Shown here in pieces: positions 52,501 through 64,000 of a stretch of DNA of 64,000 nucleotides (positions within the stretch are counted from its first letter, which is position 1; each line of letters starts with the position of its first letter). Source of the DNA: Balanoglossus misakiensis (taxonomy: Eukaryota; Hemichordata); assembly GCA_040954595.2 (NCBI GenBank), contig CM082593.2:1426001-1490000 (forward strand). The letters run 5' to 3'. The translations under genes were made by a program, and so were the position numbers. Below the pieces are notes generated by a model. It saw only the letters and a program-made list of their open reading frames with translations, had not been told where the DNA came from and searched no databases.

Positions 52501-52742
52501 AGAACCCATGTATCACGTGTTCCACTTCAGCAATCTAATCACAATTATTTCTGATTATTAACAGCATGAAACCAAGACATATACCTAGACATATTGATTT
52601 TGATGGGTTTGATGAAGTACTATATTTGATACCATGTGTCCTTATAAACATTAAGCATGATTGTGCAATGATGCGATTGTAGCCTACCTTTGCTTGAACC
52701 TAGCCAGGCCAAGAGGAATATTAAATAACAGTTGTCTTTCAT
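30913..52742 (-). CDS. CHRNA9-like: nicotinic acetylcholine receptor alpha subunit, alpha9/10-like
   Basis: Cys-loop ligand-gated cation channel subunit, 501 residues in six exons on the - strand: 52742-52688, 37668-37532, 37384-37340, 33626-33517, 33333-32792, 31529-30913. All splice sites are GT-AG and phases agree. Signal peptide about 1-17. Loop D W76 (NVWLRQ). Loop A WRPDIVLYNN (107-116). Cys-loop C150-C164, 13 residues between. Loop B W171. Vicinal C215-C216, which marks an alpha subunit. M1 about 233-257 with P243, M2 263-284, M3 298-320, cytosolic loop with a helix EWKEVAHIVDR, M4 about 479-498. GEK before M2 and E284 after it fit a cation channel. QIIDMDERNQ, YGCCxEPxPDxTF and VLNLHF recall vertebrate alpha9/alpha10, though alpha7-like is not excluded. 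The 15-kb first intron may hold control elements. Confidence 0.92.
32792..33333 (-). CDS. nicotinic receptor exon 5, ligand site to M2
   Basis: Carries the Cys-loop (C150-C164), loop B (GSWAYHG), loop C (YYGCCIEPFPD), M1 and M2. In loop C the second aromatic of the canonical CCxxxY is phenylalanine (F220). M2 reads GEKVTMVITNLLGLIVFHQF; numbering K264 as 0', T2', T6', L9', V13' and E20' are as in alpha7/alpha9, but V4', N7', H15' and Q16' are unusual. Confidence 0.95.
33517..33626 (-). CDS. nicotinic receptor exon 4 (110 bp, loop A)
   Basis: Encodes NWRDEF...IWRPDIVLYN; 110 bp is the usual size of this exon in the family. Ends with two bases of an asparagine codon completed by the next exon (NNVDEEF). 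Y114 is the loop A tyrosine. Confidence 0.95.
33627..37339 (-). other. nicotinic receptor intron 3
   Basis: 3.7-kb intron, AT-rich. It contains a TGACGTCA at 35731-35738 and no other exon-like sequence that I can recognise. Confidence 0.8.
37340..37384 (-). CDS. nicotinic receptor exon 3 (45 bp, loop D)
   Basis: Exactly 15 codons, DERNQKITINVWLRQ. A 45-bp exon here is a hallmark of nicotinic receptor genes. W76 is the loop D aromatic of the ligand site. Confidence 0.95.
37532..37668 (-). CDS. nicotinic receptor exon 2, N-terminal helix region
   Basis: Encodes residues 19-64: NIRSALAQRLLENYDLFLRP, the N-terminal helix, then VYNLSTITNVTFGLALTQI, the first beta strand. NVT and NLS are N-glycosylation sequons. 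Ends in phase 0 before the 147-bp intron. Confidence 0.92.
37669..52687 (-). other. nicotinic receptor intron 1 (15 kb)
   Basis: Long first intron between the signal-peptide exon and exon 2. Open frames inside it (for example 46201-46599 on - and 47750-48112 on +) show no recognisable domain. It contains a diverged 64-bp tandem repeat at 38650, three TCACGTGA palindromes (40272, 41627, 50611) and CA-rich patches near 40040-40090 and 40390-40410. Confidence 0.7.
38650..38772. repeat. diverged tandem duplication, 64-bp period
   Basis: TTTATCCATTGAATATCAC...GTATGGATTNCAAC-type sequence beginning near 38654 recurs 64 bases later from 38718, with scattered substitutions. Confidence 0.75.
52688..52742 (-). 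CDS. nicotinic receptor exon 1, signal peptide
   Basis: Fifty-five coding bases: ATG then KDNCYLIFLLAWLGSSK and one base of the next codon, followed by GTAGGC. The exon at 37668 starts with the two bases GT, so the junction completes a glycine in the right frame. A TGA at 52758-52760 is in frame just upstream, which fixes this ATG as the start; the context has A at -3. The exon is too short to show as a long open frame and was found by looking for a leader with a phase-1 donor. Confidence 0.8.
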
Positions 52743-52759
52743 TTTCTTCCAGGAATCTC

Positions 52760-55700
52760 ACACGACCTCCAGGTACGTCCCTTCTCCCAGTATCTCTATC
52801 TGATTAGGCAGTAAATCTTCGCGATCGCAAGACAGATGACGAATTACAGGTAATTGTGTCAATTCTCTCGCCGATTTATCTCACATCGATGGAACGTACG
52901 TCCACAGTTGTGCGTTGTCCGATATAAGCCCACTTAGATGACTTGACTTCGATTCAAAAAGGGGTCCACATACTGCGGCACAAACGACACGATTATCTGC
53001 CAGTCTACACAAACGACAAACCCTATCATAACATTTGTCCTTTCTTGAATAAGCTCCGCTGGATTCTCGATAAAGTGTCGTCTCTAATACCCGTGTTATC
53101 CACAGCATTTGTCTCGTCAGACAGCTGAAAAAAGAGCATAGATAGGTCTATTAAAGTTTATCGAGGAAGACAATGATAATTGCCGGGGTTTCATGTTTCG
53201 AAAAAATTAAGATACGTTAGAGTTACATTCGCTCATGATTGTTACATATCCGTGTTTCAGGGGGCGTAGCAACCGTTAGCACGTAAGGCCAGGATCTGAA
53301 ATTATAATACTGTCACATGTTACTTGGTTGATTGTAATTAATTAACCCATGTTAGTTTGCTGAAATTAATCTTTACTGACACTATGCTGTTTTTGTGTGT
53401 CATGGCGCTAGGCATAACCGATTTTGAATAGCCATCTGCATTTAGCACAATGTCAGAAATGCGAAGGTAACAATTTTCGTTCGGCGTAAAAGAGCTTGAC
53501 TTATTCGATTGTCCCTACTTGTATTGAGTCGACTCGGTAAATAATTCCAATTACCACGAGCGTGTAACTATTTGAGCAGAAGGCAATATAATTTACCTGG
53601 CCAGAGTGATGCGTTCGGCACAGGCGTGTTTGACATACCACAGACAGTGATAAGCTTGGACACCATCTGAAGTAGTATTATCGAGACTTCAACTTAATAA
53701 AAATAAAAGCGTTGTGCTGTTTGGAACACGTTCCCACTTCCGTCCTATCCACTTTGTTAGATGTTCACATACCTGTCGACTTTCTTTAGCTTTAAGGGTG
53801 TGCAACCAGGGAATTGCGTCAAGCTTGTCCGCATTTCAACATATTCTCAGGCGGTTACGCTGCACCGCTCTACGATAACACCCAACCAAATGCACAACTC
53901 CGGAGAATTGTCAAACTGGCGTGTGAAAAAAATCTAAATCCTGCTCCTGTATTCACCCAAAACATTGAAACAAATAAACCAACACCAATCACGAAAGCTG
54001 ACAAAGTGAAATCGGTATGCATCGGGTTCCTAAATGTGACACGAACAAGTTTTTTTTTGCAACAGAATCAATTTACAAGGAGTGGGCAAACAGGCAAAAT
54101 GTGAACGATACAGTAAAATTTGATACTTTAACAATCGAGTAAGTTGGTGCACATGACTAAAACCCAGTACAAAACAATACTTACATATCTAGCCAGTTCA
54201 GTTAAGGTGATGTTCCGACCTTCAAAAATCTAATACTTTTACATTTAAACTTACTGAGGTTAGATTTGGCAGTTCAAAAATACGCTATGCATCATTTATA
54301 TTGAGCAGTGAATAAGCTCACAGCAAGCAAATGCCAACCTTTAGCAAATGTCCCGGATGTGACAATAACAGAGTATACCGTATGTAACATTATTACTGTG
54401 TCCTATAATTTGCAGTCAGTGTTGCCAGGGTTACTATTAAGTATCTGGATTACATGCATTGTGCGCTCTTCTTGCGCGTTTAAGTTGAAATACCGACTGT
54501 GCTACTGGCGATCCATGAGCTTATAAATTGATACGCGGCGGCAATATTTGCCCACAAAGAGTATGACTTTACAGCAACTTCGCGCCAACAGCAAAAAGAT
54601 AACGATTATTACTGGTTACTGGATAGTGAAATAAATTATATTTCAATACTGTTTATGGTTTTCCCAAGTCAGAGATGTGTGCTGGCCAAGCATGACATCA
54701 GAATATCATCCGTAAATGTCAACTAACTATGACACTTCAATGAATAATTTCTTTGAAGGAAATCCAGACGGAGCTGCCCCAACAATGATTGGGGGAGATC
54801 TCACATTAATATGGAGATAAGAAATTGAGGGAGATAACATTTTCATACAAATAAACAACAACACAAATTGGAAAAAATGATACTGTATGATTGTATCGGG
54901 CTAAAGATAACAGTGTCTGAGTAATATTCTGATGATTTTGGTCACAACTTTTAAGAGGCAGGTTAAAACATTATTTTCACATTCAAGCAAAGAGAAGTTT
55001 TGGCTGGTTTCAGCGATCAGTTCACAAATGTTAATTTCTGGCCACACATACACGGAGAATGTAGACTTTACATCTCTTAATACCATTCTATGATAATTCA
55101 GAAAAATTCCCTGTCAGAAACTTCAGTAAATTATTAGATGTCAAATGTCACATGCATTCATATTTCATCACGAGTTTGTAGGAATATTGCTAAATTACGT
55201 CGCATCTAGAATTTCTAACATCAACTGTCATGTTGATGTTTCAAACAGGTTATAAGACATTCCTCATTTGAATCTTACATTGCCCACTGGTAGAATTCCG
55301 ACAAATTTCTTAAATCCGACACTACATTCATTTACAAAATTACTATATTTAACAACATCCATCCCTGATTTTCTACTGCCATGAGTTCAAATTTAGGAAA
55401 ACGCACGGACAGGACCAGATACATTTCTTGCATTTAATAACACGTCATTTGAATGCTTATTGAAATCATTTCGAATGTGCCACCTTGTTTTATCTCGACA
55501 CGTCCTTTATTTAAAACGGTATTACATTTGAAATTTCATATCTATCATTCTGTCAAGAAAGTACTAATGCAATCAATGTAATACTCCAAGGTATGCTAAG
55601 TTATGTTAACAAGAGATGTTGATTATAGTGGTACAGACATTCATTAAATGTAAGCTAAGTATGCAGACCAATCAGCGATATATCCAATTACCTATTAGCT

Positions 55701-58700
55701 AGCTTAGCTTGAGTAATTACTGTTAGCAACCGATAGACATGTATTAAGAAAAGCTCAGATAATGTGTGTGACTTGTGTGTTACAGTTGCATCAAGTGTTT
55801 TAAAACTTCCGGCATACATTGGTCATAATAAAGATTCATGTAACTGAAGGGTTGGTGGGTGTAAAATGCTGATTACGTGCACATTTGAAATTCATAGTTA
55901 GCCAGATAGCAATTCTGCAATGAAGCCTAAGAGATATGACATTCATATTACATTGTAATTTGTAAATTTGCCGGAGGCTTTGCGGATGTCGTTTGCTGTG
56001 ATTATGGACACCCCACTAGTGCAATTAAGTCAATAAACTAGTGCACTTAATTCATTAAAAGAAGTGAATGTCCGATATTTGGTAAGACGCCACAGATACA
56101 TATGCAATAGTAAGGATTAATAATTATGATTATCATTTATAATTTTAATAAAGTACTGTACCCAGGTCAAACATCGTTGAATTTGCTAAAGTAAAAGACA
56201 GTTCTGCTATGCGGCCATATTTGTTTTGAATTCGGTTCTGCATAGTGTCCAATAAAGTCCATGAAAATACATGGATATAGCATAAAAACAGCAAACGAAT
56301 AGGAAATGTTTGGGTCATCCAACGACCAGTCATACTATGATATCCTAATGTCGTAAATCGAAAACACCACTGTCATTCTTGGTAAATTATGACTCGTAAG
56401 AAACTTAAATCTCACTTTCGCTACTTCTGTCGTTTATTTCCGCATTCAATGAATCATTTAAAACTGATCTAATACCTGTTATTTGTCTCTTTATTTCCAC
56501 TAATGCACTTTTTGTACTAGTTTACATACTAAATAATCATGGTGATACATTGATTAAGGTTATGAGTCGAGTGTATAATATAGTGGGAAGGGAATGGCAT
56601 CATAGTGTTTGATTTAAATCAATCTATCTACCAAACCAATCAATGGATTGGATCTGCTTTTTGTTGACTTCCAAACAGGTTATAAAAATTTTATCAGATG
56701 ATCAAAACTAAGTAATCACGAAGACTTAGAAGATTTTCACGAAGACTCTATGGTTCTCGACAAATGTACCTCGAATTCAGAGGCATAACTCCTATATCGC
56801 TATCATGTTTGAACATAACTAGCAATCTGCTGATGAAGTGGGCGACGGTGCCAGCGTACAAGACGAATAAGCGAATTCAGATCAGTCCAACATGATTCTA
56901 AAAGGGTAATTTTCTACAATCAGGAATTATTGTGTCCATCAGACGGAAGGTTAAGTCTGTCGGTGCAAATGCGTCTCCAAGCAGTAAACCTTTCATGGGG
57001 TCAGTTGCAATGTAAAACTGACAACATGGAGTGCTAACGGTCTGGATTAAGCGACAAGCCCAAATGCTCTGTGATCGGTTCACGCGCCACCTTTGGTACG
57101 AGATCTGTAGATAGATGACCTCAACTAAGTAGAACCACCTTTTTCTGTGGAATTCAGTTCTGCAGTTAATTTGGAGAATACGTCATACTGTTCCCGTGAT
57201 TGACGTTGCAGGGTTCTTTAAATTGTGTTTATATTATTTCAAAAATACACCACGATGAGGCGAGTTATGACCAGCGGAGATTCGTATTTTTGTAAATCTA
57301 ATTGGTAATCACGAATTAATTCCCAAACTGCCTGGAATGTGTGATATGTGTCTCTGTGAGCGATGGGGTATCAATCTGACTTTGGAATTGTTTTAATGAT
57401 TCGAACATTCCTCACATCCCACATCTATTCTTGCAAGATTCAACTTTGTTGGAATATGTTGCGAGAGCGGCACTTTCACTCGACAGTGAAACTAGAAAAC
57501 GGTGTTGGCTGTAACCCGGTTACATTACAAGAAAACGGCAAAGTATTAAAATCAAAAAGTTTTTTTTCCGTAGATCGAAGTTGTTGGACACGTCGCGGCA
57601 GATACACGTAGTGCTAACTGTGGAGAATGTTACATTTGGACGTATCCTTAATTACCTTAAATGATACCGACCAGTGAGGGGTAATCAGGTAATCTGATTA
57701 ATTAAGTTTCGATGTCAATTAGGCTAATTTAATCATTTCTAATGTTCTGTGGAATTAATCATTAAATTCACATCCGGGCATTTACCACGTTCGCGGTAAC
57801 ATCTCACTGCTGGTATATCCTATGCAAGATCCTTCTAGCGGGTAAATTGCAGTGATATTCAGTCATCGTTTGTTCGTCACGAATATAAAGCGGGCTATTC
57901 AGAACAACACTTGCCTCCTTCAAGATATGACAAATAAAGAGACCGAAATCTAGTTTGCTAATGGGCTGAATGACACTCACGGAGTTAAAGGCAAATGGAT
58001 GTTTTATAAATATTTGAAAAGCTCAAGACCCAGGGGAGAATTTTCCACGACATCATATCAGATTTACGATGACAGTCCTTGCTTGCTTGTGGTCGGGACG
58101 AATACTGGGGCTGTCTGCAGGAATAGCATCGATAAATCGTGAACAAGTCGCCGATTTTCAAGTTCTGTATGCACTATTGTTTTTACTGAGGTATGAAAAA
58201 TTAAGATCAGAGGATTATATTGGCTAATATATCAATGGTTCGGTCGAGTCGTGATTGTTATTCTAAGTTTTCTCAAGTCAGCTTCCCGTGACCCACAAAT
58301 AATCAATAAAGGGTTGATAAATCAGCGGTTATAATATTTCTTTCAGACTGCTGTACAATGTATGTCGCACACGCATGCGCGACAGACATTCTAGATGTTG
58401 TAGAGAACTCTCAAGAGTCTCTGCTGGCTTTATCTTTTTTCTGTTTCAAGGTCTAACCACAAGGTTACCGTGTTCGAGATTTCCCTGAAGACATACGTCA
58501 TTGTCGGAAAGTTGTAGACAAGAATTCGCGTTGCCACATCAATTGTTTCCATGGATTCACACGTACACCACATCAATTTTCCCCGCTTTCATCACATTAG
58601 AAAGTGAAGACTATACAATACAGGCATTTCAGATACTGCGACGTGATTTTTATTTGCATTGTTTCTTGGACATTCACGTTGCTCAGACGTTGCCAATAGA

Positions 58701-60300
58701 TGATTTTACGCTAATTGTGAACGGATCTCGCGAGACTCTGTTAATTAGCCATCTAAAACTGCGCGGCCGCCATTTTTCTATTTTCAATGCGCTTGTGTTG
58801 CTTCGTATGGGAGAGATGTTGGCCACGTTGGAGTATACGTAGAGACACTAAAACGAACGGACAATGGAGAAACTCAAACTAGAAAAGTAGATGCTCAAAC
58901 TCTCCCACTGGAACACTTTCGCTTTCTCTCCATATGTTTCATATTATACCTACGGCCACAGTCCTTCTAACCTCCACTTAGGCCTAGGTGTCGTTATTAC
59001 TTGTTTCACGTATTCTATCAGCTTTCAATGCGCTTGGTTACACACCGTGACCTTTTGAAATATTCCCCGTCCCATCGCTGTACAAGAATTACGTGTCAGC
59101 GAAAAGAAGAAATTATCCAACATTTCGATACTGAGATCAGAGCGTAACGCTTTGATTCCTGTTATGCCAGATTCCTCGCGTGTCAAGCCTTTAATGACCC
59201 CTCTTATCAAGTTAGTAAATGTGCAGGGATTACCAAATTGTGAAATGTGCAGTGAGTATGAAAATACCCATTCTCTTAATCTCTTTGAATAAATCACTGG
59301 TTTCTAATGGTCATCACAACTGTCATTGAACATTAATTTAAAAACACGTTGTTGTCAGGTTATTTCTTCTCGTATACAAAACAAGAAATAGAACACCTTC
59401 ACTCTAATCCTGTAAATGATTATGTAGTAGACGATTCCCAAGGATTCAAATTGCTAGGCAATGGTTGCTAGGGGGATCCGCTAAGTCGAGGCAAAGGCAA
59501 AGAGTAGCGAAGTCAAGAGAGACCCAGTATATTGTGAATATTTGTCAAATATCAGGAACCGGCGAAAAACAACGAAACTTTTTGCGTTTTTGCACATGCA
59601 GTGGTGTGCATTCGAAACATTCTTATCGTCAACTGCAAATGACGACATCGAACCCTTCATCATCACTTTAAACAATACAGATAACTGTATCTACTTAACT
59701 TAAACCCATTAAAGCTAGATATACCTGGCTCATTAACTGATAACTATATGTTCATAACAGGCCGTTATTTTTTCTTCGCTGTGTGACCTCCAGAATAAAC
59801 ATCCTATCGATTACCCAGAGGCATGAACTTACTTCTTTATATATCAAAACATACGTGCATACATTATTTATGTTTCCTTTACGTTTTCAGACTTCATTAT
59901 CAGTAACTTTTGTGTATATACGACATATCTCCTAGTATTATCTACAGTTTACAAGATGCCTTGAACCGGTGTGGTGTGTTTCCACTGATAAGAAGTCTTT
60001 TTTAGGCGTTTTGTAAAGGGAAAGTGTTTTTCCTATAAAAGTTGAGGAAAGAACGAATTTGTTTTGGGTTCGATTTCTTTCCTCCAATTCAGGGGGAATT
60101 TCCTTCCAAAAGTTGTAGAATTCTCAATGCGCACATTATATTTTGTTAATGCGCCACAAATTTCTGGCTTCTGGCGAAAACGTGGCTTAGCTAAAATGAT
60201 ACACTTTTGTCAGTGACGTCAATGCGAAAATGAAAACAACCACGATAACAACTCCATCATTTATACTGGAGTCTATGTTCTGACGCATGCGCGTCAGAAA
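52760..60300. other. region upstream of the nicotinic receptor gene, no gene seen
   Basis: The first part should contain the receptor's 5' UTR and promoter (transcription runs leftward), but I see no clear TATA box. Other open frames, such as 53814-54104, 57363-57611 and 58501-58842, show no recognisable family. Confidence 0.45.
58726..58771. promoter_or_regulatory. promoter-like cluster: CGCG palindrome, NotI site, YY1-type motif
   Basis: TCTCGCGAGA (58726-58735) is followed about 30 bp later by GCGGCCGCCATTTTT, which contains a YY1-type GCCGCCAT. Such motifs mark TATA-less promoters in animals. No coding exon follows on either strand that I can support. Confidence 0.25.
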
Positions 60301-60359
60301 AACACGAGTCTAAATAAAACGCCACGCCAATTTGTTTGTTTGTTTACTTGAGTTTCGTG

Positions 60360-60465
<106 letters not shown>

Positions 60466-60534
60466 AATGATCCCCATTTGAACATGCTGCACCAACGAGA
60501 TCCCTAAAAGTCTCACTCCATGTAGAAATGTCAA

Positions 60535-60547
60535 CATGGCGGCCATG
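60535..60547. promoter_or_regulatory. YY1-type motif, nearly palindromic
   Basis: CATGGCGGCCATG carries an ATGGCGGCC on the + strand and an ATGGCCGCCATG on the - strand. It could mark a promoter or start region. The - strand frame runs straight into the TTGA repeat and is not credible as a whole gene. Confidence 0.2.
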
Positions 60548-60549
60548 AT

Positions 60550-62237
60550 ATCGACGTCTCTCTTTTACATTAGAAAAATATGAAAAAAATGTATCTTATT
60601 TCCAGAAATAGGTTGTCTTTTGTGATATAGCCATTTCGTTGAACGTTTTGATGACTACGCTAAATTATTCAGCATCTGTGGCGCATCATTTGCAGAAAAT
60701 TATCAATCAATCAATACATGTTGATGGTGTTGCTCCAGGCGTTTGTACTCTCTGCTTGTGTACACCTTCCATTACGGTATCAACTATTCAAACATCGTTC
60801 TCGAAGCCCGGCAGTTGGAGCCAACTGAAATTAGCACGGCAGATCACGACGTGAGCGTGTTTCACTGATGATTTGCAAGTTTGTCCGAGGATGTCCCGTT
60901 GTGATAGCAGGACACATTATGTCCAGAGTAGATCCAGAATGTTAAACTTGATTAACTGGACCCCTTACGTTTGTTATCAGATGTGATCATGACCTAGCCA
61001 TTACTTTGACCGTCACAATCTTCTGTGAAGTGATGAAAGAAAAAAAAACATGTATAGCCATATAGTGCCTTAGGGGCGGGCCACTGACTAGAGTCATGAA
61101 CGTGACGCATACAGCCAAGAAATATTGATGTTATCAGGCAACTTCTATGTGTTCACTATTCTTTGCTGAACCTCGGTGTTATTTCTTAAAGTCATTCCTG
61201 TAGCTACGACCGTTCGCACAATTATGTATTCTTCGCGTGAAAGGGATTTGATTTGGCCGATTCTCTCAGTAGCAATCCGTTTTTGTTTGTCTTAATTCCA
61301 GGATATTGAATTACAGACGTTACGTTGTAATGTGCCTTACATATACGCGAGTGCAAATGAAGCGCTTTAATTGGGCATTGCCAATGTATTACTTCACCTG
61401 GACGTTTTGTCCCAATGTTTTATGGATTTTGGCGCAGTGCAGTAGATTAATAGAAGCGCATTTTACGAGAACAAAGGGTTAAATTAATTAACGTGGCACA
61501 CAAATCATTATTTTACCACAGAGCTCCCGTTTTTCGTACAGACACTTCAGCACTGGCTTGAGAGCAAACCTACAAAGTTACATGTTTTCAACATACACGA
61601 TTTGTTCACAGTAAATCTGATTATCGTGCTTAGAAAGAATTTCTTCGAAACTATAGCCGTATTCAACCATCTTAAATATCATTCAAACCAACCCTCACGC
61701 AAGATTGGACTATCATTGTTCAGCGGGGCCTTTGTGTGAGGCGCCAAGTAGCTTATTCGTGATAATCATTGCCCCCCGAATATCTAACTGCGGATATCTC
61801 TCTGCTAAGAGAAATGCTGCGATGTCTGGACCAAACGGGAAGACAGACATGACACTATTAGATGCGGAGACAGCGTCGTTGACGGACAGTGGCATGTCTG
61901 CAAAAACGTTGTCGTGAGATACTGTCAGAAAATGCAAATTTAAACGGACAGGAATTGCACATACTTTGCAATCAATAAAATAAAATTGCATCATACTAAC
62001 TGACCCGAATATATGCGTGACATTTCTACACTTGAAAAACTTTCTGGCTGTTCAGATGTCTGTTTGTTTCTATAATTATGACGTCGGGGGAGAAAGGTCA
62101 TCCAGAATTCTTGAAAGAAAGACGCGTACTTATTTATTATTTATCAAAAGTTATGTGACGAAGGTTCCCTTTAACTATGAAATTAATCTGACATGAAAAT
62201 TATTCACGCGACAAAAAATTCAATGGAGAACCAAAGG

Positions 62238-62268
<31 letters not shown>

Positions 62269-64000
62269 CCACCATCACCAGAATTTCACGTGGCAGTGAT
62301 CACATGTATATTTTGCAGTGATTGATGTGGTAAGCAGATTGCAATACATGTACCCGTAATTTATTACAATTTCATCTATTGACTTATAACTACATCAAAA
62401 CTTGCATAAATGTTTATTCGGTGGTACCCAATACATATTTATTAGAGTAATGATATCGGGCTAGAAGTCGATCATAATTTATTAAGAATGCGCCTGTTAT
62501 TTATTAATATGGATAAATGAATTGCTTCTCTAATTGGTATTTTCGCGTGTCACCGGCCGATGGTTGCGAACGATGGATGTTGTGTGTAATTTTCCCAAAA
62601 GAAAGATTTATGCTCTAATCGTATTTTTCTACAGCAATGATGCAATTTGTAATGCCCACAAATTGAAATGTATCGACGATGCAATTGCGAACTTAAACTT
62701 AAAGGGGAGGGTCGTCTGAACTGCGCATATGCGACTTTTCTGTTTATAAACACACAATCAGCATTGTTTAGGGAGAATCTGTCAAATGTACCATGTTATA
62801 TCATAGTAATTTGGAAATAAAAAAGTAAGGATGCATTGTTTTCCATGATGTACAGTGTAGTACAAAATAACAACCACATTGTTTGCAATGATGTGCGTTG
62901 TAGTTTGGACCCTTTCGCGCATCCGCAGACGGGGCGACACCTTCGCTTTAAATGTGCCGGTATCGTCTGCGTTAGTACATTGTGCTGTGAGACCGGTAAA
63001 AAGGGCCATGGGCCGTTGCTAAGGAGTTGTACGGGTCAACACCCAAAGCAGTATAGCTTTCCCTCCGAGGCGATGCTACTTCTGGCAGTGATGACAATGA
63101 CACCCCCGGCGACAATGACGTCATCAGGATTATGGCAGTGAGAATCTTTCCGCCAAGAAGCCAACAAATCTTCATATGCATAATACCTTCATGTCGCAAA
63201 TTATTATTTTGATGATTTTCTATGTTGAAAATAATGCACACAGCTGTAAACTTTACCCATCTCAGATATACGGACACACTCGGTCAAAAAGCCGTAGCAG
63301 ATTCTTGCTCCGTTATGTTCGTATACGCTTTTCAGAAATATTAATTTGCCAGACTCAAGTATTAAGGCATCTGGCTGCCCAAACATCGTACCCTACGTGA
63401 TTATTCACATTCTATGGACGGCGTGATGTCAACCAACGACATTTGAAAAAGTGAAAAAAAGATGAAAGTAATTAAAATAAGGATAAACGGTCATAGCTTG
63501 ATTAAAACGAGCGATTCCTGTTCTGTGTCGATGTTAATTTCCGAAATCTCAGACGACAAATATTTCCATGCAAAACGAAAAAATAATAAAATTGAAACCA
63601 GTCCTAATCTTAGTGAACAATATTAACCTTTAGTATTCTGCGTCTATGTTGATTAAAAACACGATGTCTTTAGCGAGTGAATTGATAAGTTGTCAGTAAA
63701 TTAGAAAGCTACATATATGCTTTGAAGAAGAGCCAATATCGTAAATAGGGTCTCTGGGGCGTGTGGTGACATTTCGGGAATATTTACTTATATTATCATA
63801 CATATGGATGCCCGCTAGGTCTAATGACAAAATGGTTATCATTTCAGTAGTCGTTTTCGGTCGCTTCTGTGTTTGGTGGAGCCCTTAATTGAAGAAAATG
63901 TCAAGTTGAAACAACAGACACATTTGTTTTCCAACGAAGTAGGCCTGTTGATCAAAGACAGGCAAAATAATAAGAGGACAAACAAAGTAATTTCGTGTTG
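60550..64000. other. non-coding stretch, no gene seen
   Basis: Somewhat richer in CpG around 61700-61920 and 62900-63130. Two - strand open frames there are discussed under rejected items. An ATC/ACC trinucleotide tract lies at about 62241-62281, and a CRE palindrome at 63116-63123. Confidence 0.45.
62241..62281. repeat. ATC/ACC trinucleotide repeat
   Basis: About 13 units of ATC with CGTC and ACC interruptions. Confidence 0.85.

Noticed and set aside
61713-61994. 93-codon open frame on - with possible acceptor near 61895
   Set aside because: Reads plausibly as protein but matches no family I know, and the opposite strand is open as well; no clear gene structure.
62972-63277. 101-codon open frame on - with an internal leader-like start (MKICWLLGGK)
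   Set aside because: Composition after the leader is not like a known protein, and a + strand frame of equal length overlaps it.

Overview
This window is AT-rich, intron-rich animal DNA. It has short coding exons with GT-AG introns, AATAAA-type poly(A) signals, microsatellites and a MITE-like element. The coding content (a transmembrane acid phosphatase pair, an alpha-type nicotinic receptor and a secreted peptide precursor) fits a marine invertebrate such as a mollusc, brachiopod, hemichordate, echinoderm or cephalochordate. The sequence alone does not decide which.

Left part (about 2.06-11.65 kb): two head-to-tail histidine acid phosphatase genes on the + strand, of the lysosomal/prostatic (ACP2/ACP3) type. 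Copy 1 lacks its signal-peptide exon, which probably lies left of the window. Copy 2 is complete: 11 coding exons, 487 residues. Exon borders and phases match between the copies except for one intron found only in copy 1. Both have a C-terminal membrane anchor and a short cytosolic tail with an acidic dileucine motif. About 420 bp separate the copy 1 poly(A) signal from the copy 2 start codon.

Middle-left (11.65-30.9 kb): mostly non-coding. It holds a single-exon gene on the - strand (17098-17493) for a 131-residue secreted precursor with dibasic cleavage sites and a short two-cysteine segment followed by an amidation-type Gly-Arg-Arg. I cannot assign it to a known family, and it is the best candidate for something undescribed. 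The region also has a 27-nt-arm hairpin at 13.9-14.0 kb, a MITE at 23.1 kb with perfect 28-nt terminal inverted repeats, and several simple repeats.

Middle-right (30.9-52.75 kb): one gene on the - strand for a nicotinic acetylcholine receptor alpha subunit, closest by recollection to the alpha9/alpha10 group. Its six coding exons give 501 residues. The 55-bp signal-peptide exon is 15 kb upstream of the next exon. It was recognised by a start codon with an in-frame stop just upstream, a hydrophobic leader, and the exact splice phase needed.

Right part (52.8-64 kb): no gene I can support. It has a 105-bp TTGA repeat, two promoter-like spots with YY1-type and CGCG motifs, and an ATC-type repeat.

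The three kinds of gene show no sign of forming one pathway. The acid phosphatases are a tandem duplication; the receptor and the peptide precursor are independent loci. All calls come from reading the sequence; no alignment or expression data were available.
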